Shown here piece after piece: positions 61,591 through 64,000 of a stretch of DNA of 64,000 nucleotides. Numbering within the stretch: the first letter of the stretch is position 1; each line of letters begins with the position of its first letter. The stretch is from an uncultured Oscillospiraceae bacterium. GTDB lineage: Bacteria; Bacillota; Clostridia; Oscillospirales; Oscillospiraceae. The notes under the pieces are model-generated. The model made no database searches and was not told where the DNA came from. It was given only the letters and a program-made list of their open reading frames with translations. The position numbers were made by a program, and so were the translations under genes. The stretch spans positions 186,001 through 250,000 of the forward strand of contig CAKTKC010000001.1 in the NCBI GenBank assembly GCA_934569225.1. The letters are read 5' to 3'.

Positions 61591-62338
61591 TTTGACGCAG
61601 CCTCCTTTCCAGTAAACTTTGCAGCCAGCTGAATATCATGACCAGCAGCAGATAGATGCAGGCGATGCCGATGAGGGGGAACATCTGCTCGTAGGTTCGG
61701 CCGTAAATGGCCTGGGCGGCGTAGACCATTTCCTTGCCGCCGATGACGGTGATCAGGGAGGTGTCCTTCAGCAGCATGATGAACTCGTTGCCGAGGGCGG
61801 GGAGAATGGCCTTGAAGGCCTGGGGAATGACGATTAGACGCATGGTGTCGATGTAGCCGAGGCCAAGGCTCCGTCCGGCTTCAGACTGGCCGGGGTCAAG
61901 GGACATGAGGCCGCCCCGGATGATCTCGGAGACGTAAGCGCCGGAGTTGATGCCCAGGGTCAGGGCGCCCACCATGGTGTAGTTCCGGGAGAAGGAGAAG
62001 ATCACGAAGCCCATGATCAGCAGCTGCACCATCATGGGCGTGCCGCGGATGACGGTGACGTATACCTTGCAGATGCCGTTGAACAGGCCGAGGATGGGGT
62101 TCTTGTGTCCCGTCCGCTGCTGGTCGTGGGCAGTCCGGATCACGGCTACCACAATACCGAGGATGATGCCCAGGGTCAGCGCCATGGCCGTGACCAGCAG
62201 GGTGGTGCCCACGCCGTTCAGGTATTGCTTCCAGCGGTTCCCGTCGATAAATGCCTGATAGAATTTGACGTAGAATTCCTGCCAGAAGGATGCGGTGCCG
62301 TCCCGCATCAGGGGTTTCCAAAGTTCGTAAAGTTCCAC
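61577..62338 (-). CDS. Polar amino-acid ABC transporter permease (GlnP/HisM-like)
   Basis: A 253-residue permease with five or six helices and the family's [11 protein letters not shown] (about 116-126), [12 protein letters not shown], and EAA-type [23 protein letters not shown] segments (the last in two parts, EAGRSLGLG and VIPQAF). It forms the channel for the GlnH-like protein encoded upstream. Confidence 0.93.
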   Translation of the reverse strand: MELYELWKPLMRDGTASFWQEFYVKFYQAFIDGNRWKQYLNGVGTTLLVTAMALTLGIILGIVVAVIRTAHDQQRTGHKNPILGLFNGICKVYVTVIRGTPMMVQLLIMGFVIFSFSRNYTMVGALTLGINSGAYVSEIIRGGLMSLDPGQSEAGRSLGLGYIDTMRLIVIPQAFKAILPALGNEFIMLLKDTSLITVIGGKEMVYAAQAIYGRTYEQMFPLIGIACIYLLLVMIFSWLQSLLERRLRQSDRR

Positions 62339-62374
62339 AGCTTCACCTTCTCATTTCATATATGTTATACGCAG

Positions 62375-62448
62375 AAAATCGGCCTTCCCGGTGCGAAGGT
62401 CGGTTTTCCAGGTACAACGGTGCCAAGGGCGGCCTGAGCCGCCCCTGG
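62375..62448 (-). other. Two hairpins between binding-protein and permease genes
   Basis: The first hairpin (62375-62387 with 62395-62407) has a 13-bp stem with two weak positions and is followed by TTTTCTG on the minus strand. The second (62427-62433 with 62438-62444) is a perfect 7-bp GC stem extended by CC/GG. They probably reduce transcription into the permease and ATPase genes. Confidence 0.6.
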
Positions 62449-62462
62449 CTAAGCGGATTTCA

Positions 62463-63311
62463 TTATTCAGCGGAGATGTACTTGTCAACGATGGACTGGA
62501 CGGTGCCGTCAGCGATCAGCTCGGCCAGCGCCTGGTTGATGGCGTCGAGCAGGGCGGTGTTGTCCTTGTTCACGCCGATGGCATAGTTCTCGGTGACGTA
62601 CTCGGTGTCCAGAATGGTCAGACCGGCGTTGGAAGCCACAAAAGCCTCGGCGGGGGCGGAGTCGATGACCACGCAGTCAACCTGACCGTTGATCAGAGCC
62701 TGCACGGCGGAAGCGCCGTTGTCATAGGCGGTGACATGATCGTCGCCGTAATCGTCGGAGGTGTAGATGTTGCCGGTGGTGCCGCGCTGGGTGCCGATCA
62801 TCTTCTCGCCCAGGTTGTCCAGGGTCACATCGGAGCCTTCCTTGACGATGACCACCTGCACGCCGGTGGCGTAGCTGTCGGAGAAGTTCATGACCAGCTG
62901 ACGATCCTCGGTGACGGTGACACCGGCCATAACGATGTCGGATTTATTCTGCTGCACGGCCAGCAGAGCGGCGTCGAAGTCCATGTCGTCCACGACCAGC
63001 TCCAGACCCAGCTTCTCGGCGATAGCGCCGGCGACCTCAACATCGATGCCCTCGAAGCTGCCGTCATCGGCGACCATCTCATAGGGAGGGAAGGCGGCGT
63101 TGGTGGACATGATCAGCTTGCCGGACTCGATGGTCTTCAGTTCGGCAGCGGCGGTCTCGGCAACCGTGGCGGCAGCTGTGGTCTCAGCGGCGGCGGTGGC
63201 GGCGGGAGCCTCGGTGGCGGTGGTGGTCTTGGTGGTGTTGCTGCTGCCGCAGCCGGCGAACATGGACATGACCATCAGGACGGTCAGCGCAAGTGCAAAT
63301 ACCTTTTTCAT
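62463..63311 (-). CDS. Polar amino-acid-binding lipoprotein (GlnH-like)
   Basis: A 282-residue family 3 solute-binding protein. Lipobox FAGC (Cys about 21) after a short hydrophobic stretch, a Thr/Ala/Glu linker, then the mature domain with STNAAFPPYEMV (about 70-81), FEGIDVEVAGAIAEKLG and AGVTVTEDR. It captures a polar amino acid; the exact one is unknown. Strongly expressed by codon bias and promoter quality. Confidence 0.94.
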   Translation of the reverse strand: MKKVFALALTVLMVMSMFAGCGSSNTTKTTTATEAPAATAAAETTAAATVAETAAAELKTIESGKLIMSTNAAFPPYEMVADDGSFEGIDVEVAGAIAEKLGLELVVDDMDFDAALLAVQQNKSDIVMAGVTVTEDRQLVMNFSDSYATGVQVVIVKEGSDVTLDNLGEKMIGTQRGTTGNIYTSDDYGDDHVTAYDNGASAVQALINGQVDCVVIDSAPAEAFVASNAGLTILDTEYVTENYAIGVNKDNTALLDAINQALAELIADGTVQSIVDKYISAE

Positions 63312-63360
63312 AATGTTACTCTCCTTTTCATTTTTGCCCCCTTAGCCGGGAGGCTTTTGA

Positions 63361-63554
63361 TGAATGCATTATAGCGCGTATTTTATTCACCGTCAATAGG
63401 ATGAATATACAACAATGGAGAAAAAATAAGGCCGTATGTAATATAAATACCACAAAAACCCGTAAGTTCAACATGTATATGTGAATATTCAGGGAATTCA
63501 TCCTAAATTATTCCAGCAACTGAGTGCATATTATTCATCATAGATGAATATACA
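63361..63554. promoter_or_regulatory. Cluster of TGAAT/ATTCA half sites between divergent genes
   Basis: TGAAT occurs at 63361, 63402, 63482 and 63545; ATTCA occurs at 63385, 63487, 63495 and 63533. Notable forms are TGAATATACA (63402 and 63545), TGAATATTCA (63482-63491) and TATTCATC/GATGAATA (63532-63550). They overlap and precede the importer promoter. The half site resembles an arginine-repressor box, but the spacing is not the standard one. Confidence 0.55.
63368..63396 (-). promoter_or_regulatory. Sigma-A promoter of the amino-acid importer operon
   Basis: On the minus strand TTGACG (63396-63391) and TATAAT (63373-63368) have a 17-bp spacer, close to consensus. Confidence 0.9.
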
Positions 63555-63572
63555 GCCATGCAAAGCCGCTGG

Positions 63573-63601
63573 TTGACGGAGAGGACAGCATCTGGTATAA
63601 T
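63573..63601 (+). promoter_or_regulatory. Sigma-A promoter of the acyltransferase gene
   Basis: TTGACG (63573-63578) and TATAAT (63596-63601) have a 17-bp spacer; GGGAGGA and ATG 63633 follow. Confidence 0.9.
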
Positions 63602-63632
63602 TTTATGGAAAACATAATTGGGAGGACGCCCT

Positions 63633-64000
63633 ATGAAAACCACCGTGAAGGAACTGGACTACGAAAAAGTCATGGCGCTGCCCCAGTATCCCCATCTGCA
63701 TCCTGTAAGACCCGGCATTTTCTGGCGCACCCTCGTCCGGGGGCTGTCCATTCTGGGATTGGCCGGAACCCACTTCCATTACACCAGCGAGGGAATGGAG
63801 AAGATCGGCAAGAACGAGCCGTGCCTGATCCTCATGAACCATTCCTGCTTTCTGGATTTGCAGATCGCAAGCACCATTCTGTACCCCCGGCCCTACAATG
63901 TTATTTGTACATCCGACGGCTTCGTAGGCATGGGCGGCCTGATGGCATGGGCGATGCGCACCATCGGCTGCGTACCCACCCGGAAATTCGTCACCGACCT
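63633..64000 (+). CDS. PlsC-like 1-acyl-glycerol-phosphate acyltransferase (partial, runs off the right edge)
   Basis: The first 122 residues are present. The catalytic HX4D motif of glycerolipid acyltransferases is seen in MNHSCFLDLQ (His about 70, Asp about 75). A hydrophobic stretch (LVRGLSILGLAG, about 34-45) precedes it, as in membrane-associated PlsC proteins. It should acylate lysophosphatidate in phospholipid synthesis. GGGAGGA lies 7 nt before the ATG. The remainder is outside the window. Confidence 0.85.
   Translation, partial: MKTTVKELDYEKVMALPQYPHLHPVRPGIFWRTLVRGLSILGLAGTHFHYTSEGMEKIGKNEPCLILMNHSCFLDLQIASTILYPRPYNVICTSDGFVGMGGLMAWAMRTIGCVPTRKFVTD

Noticed and set aside
63361..63554. 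Possible CRISPR-like array
   Set aside because: The repeats are 5-10 bp, irregular in spacing and in both orientations, and lie in a promoter region; no cas gene is nearby.

Overview
The window reads as a chromosomal segment of a GC-rich, low-oxygen gut Firmicute, most likely of the Oscillospiraceae (Clostridium cluster IV). Support comes from lipoprotein binding proteins with Thr/Ala/Pro/Glu-rich linkers, dense short operons with ATGA overlaps, sigma-A type promoters, many sugar importers, an Etf-linked dehydrogenase, and several families of intergenic palindromic repeats. The genus is not resolved from sequence alone. No rRNA, tRNA, CRISPR array, phage or transposase gene was seen.

Layout. 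1-3166: end of an ABC exporter, then glycerol kinase with a coupled unknown gene. 3302-7095 (minus): a sigma factor with its membrane partner, and a secreted protein. 7114-9213 (minus): MFS transporter and aldose epimerase. 9447-16026: YesL-like membrane protein, a small membrane protein, a Gfo/Idh + ThuA pair, and a carbohydrate ABC importer without its own ATPase. 16322-19606: YesN/YesM-type two-component system. 19857-23854: fucose/arabinose-isomerase-family protein, then an operon of class II aldolase, PfkB kinase and DUF4867. 24082-24925: two small unknown genes. 25031-31002: LacI regulator, ribose-type ABC importer, mannose-6-phosphate isomerase-like protein. 31119-43732: RpiR regulator and an 11.5-kb operon (FAD dehydrogenase, Fe-S protein, EtfB, EtfA, IolB-like isomerase, FGGY kinase, FAD oxidoreductase, Ldh2-family dehydrogenase, LarA-like protein, malic enzyme). 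43830-51391 (minus): a glycoside hydrolase operon with two GH3 enzymes, one circularly permuted and membrane anchored. 51691-53717 (minus): GHKL kinase and LytTR regulator. 53871-56404: PutP symporter and divergent LysR regulator. 56595-58861: N-acetylhexosamine kinase-like protein and GalE. 58921-60753 (minus): GntR-controlled ABC transporter. 60868-63311 (minus): polar amino-acid ABC importer. 63633-64000: start of a PlsC-like acyltransferase.

The strongest undescribed signal is a shared regulatory architecture. A 15-bp motif of the form TGWAATTTYRTTACA occurs four times, as two pairs. One pair flanks the promoter of the aldolase/kinase/DUF4867 operon; the other flanks the promoter of the large dehydrogenase operon, directly downstream of the RpiR gene. 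In both, the upstream site lies exactly 32 bp before the -35 box, the -35/-10 spacer is 17 bp, and the two sites are 114 or 115 bp apart. This ties the two operons into one candidate phosphosugar-sensing regulon, probably for a (deoxy)sugar-acid or 2-hydroxy-acid pathway whose substrate is unknown.

A second theme is intergenic palindromes: two copies of one element with a compensatory base-pair change, a 157-bp multi-hairpin element, and a 148-bp nested hairpin. All three importers encoded here also have a hairpin just downstream of the binding-protein gene.
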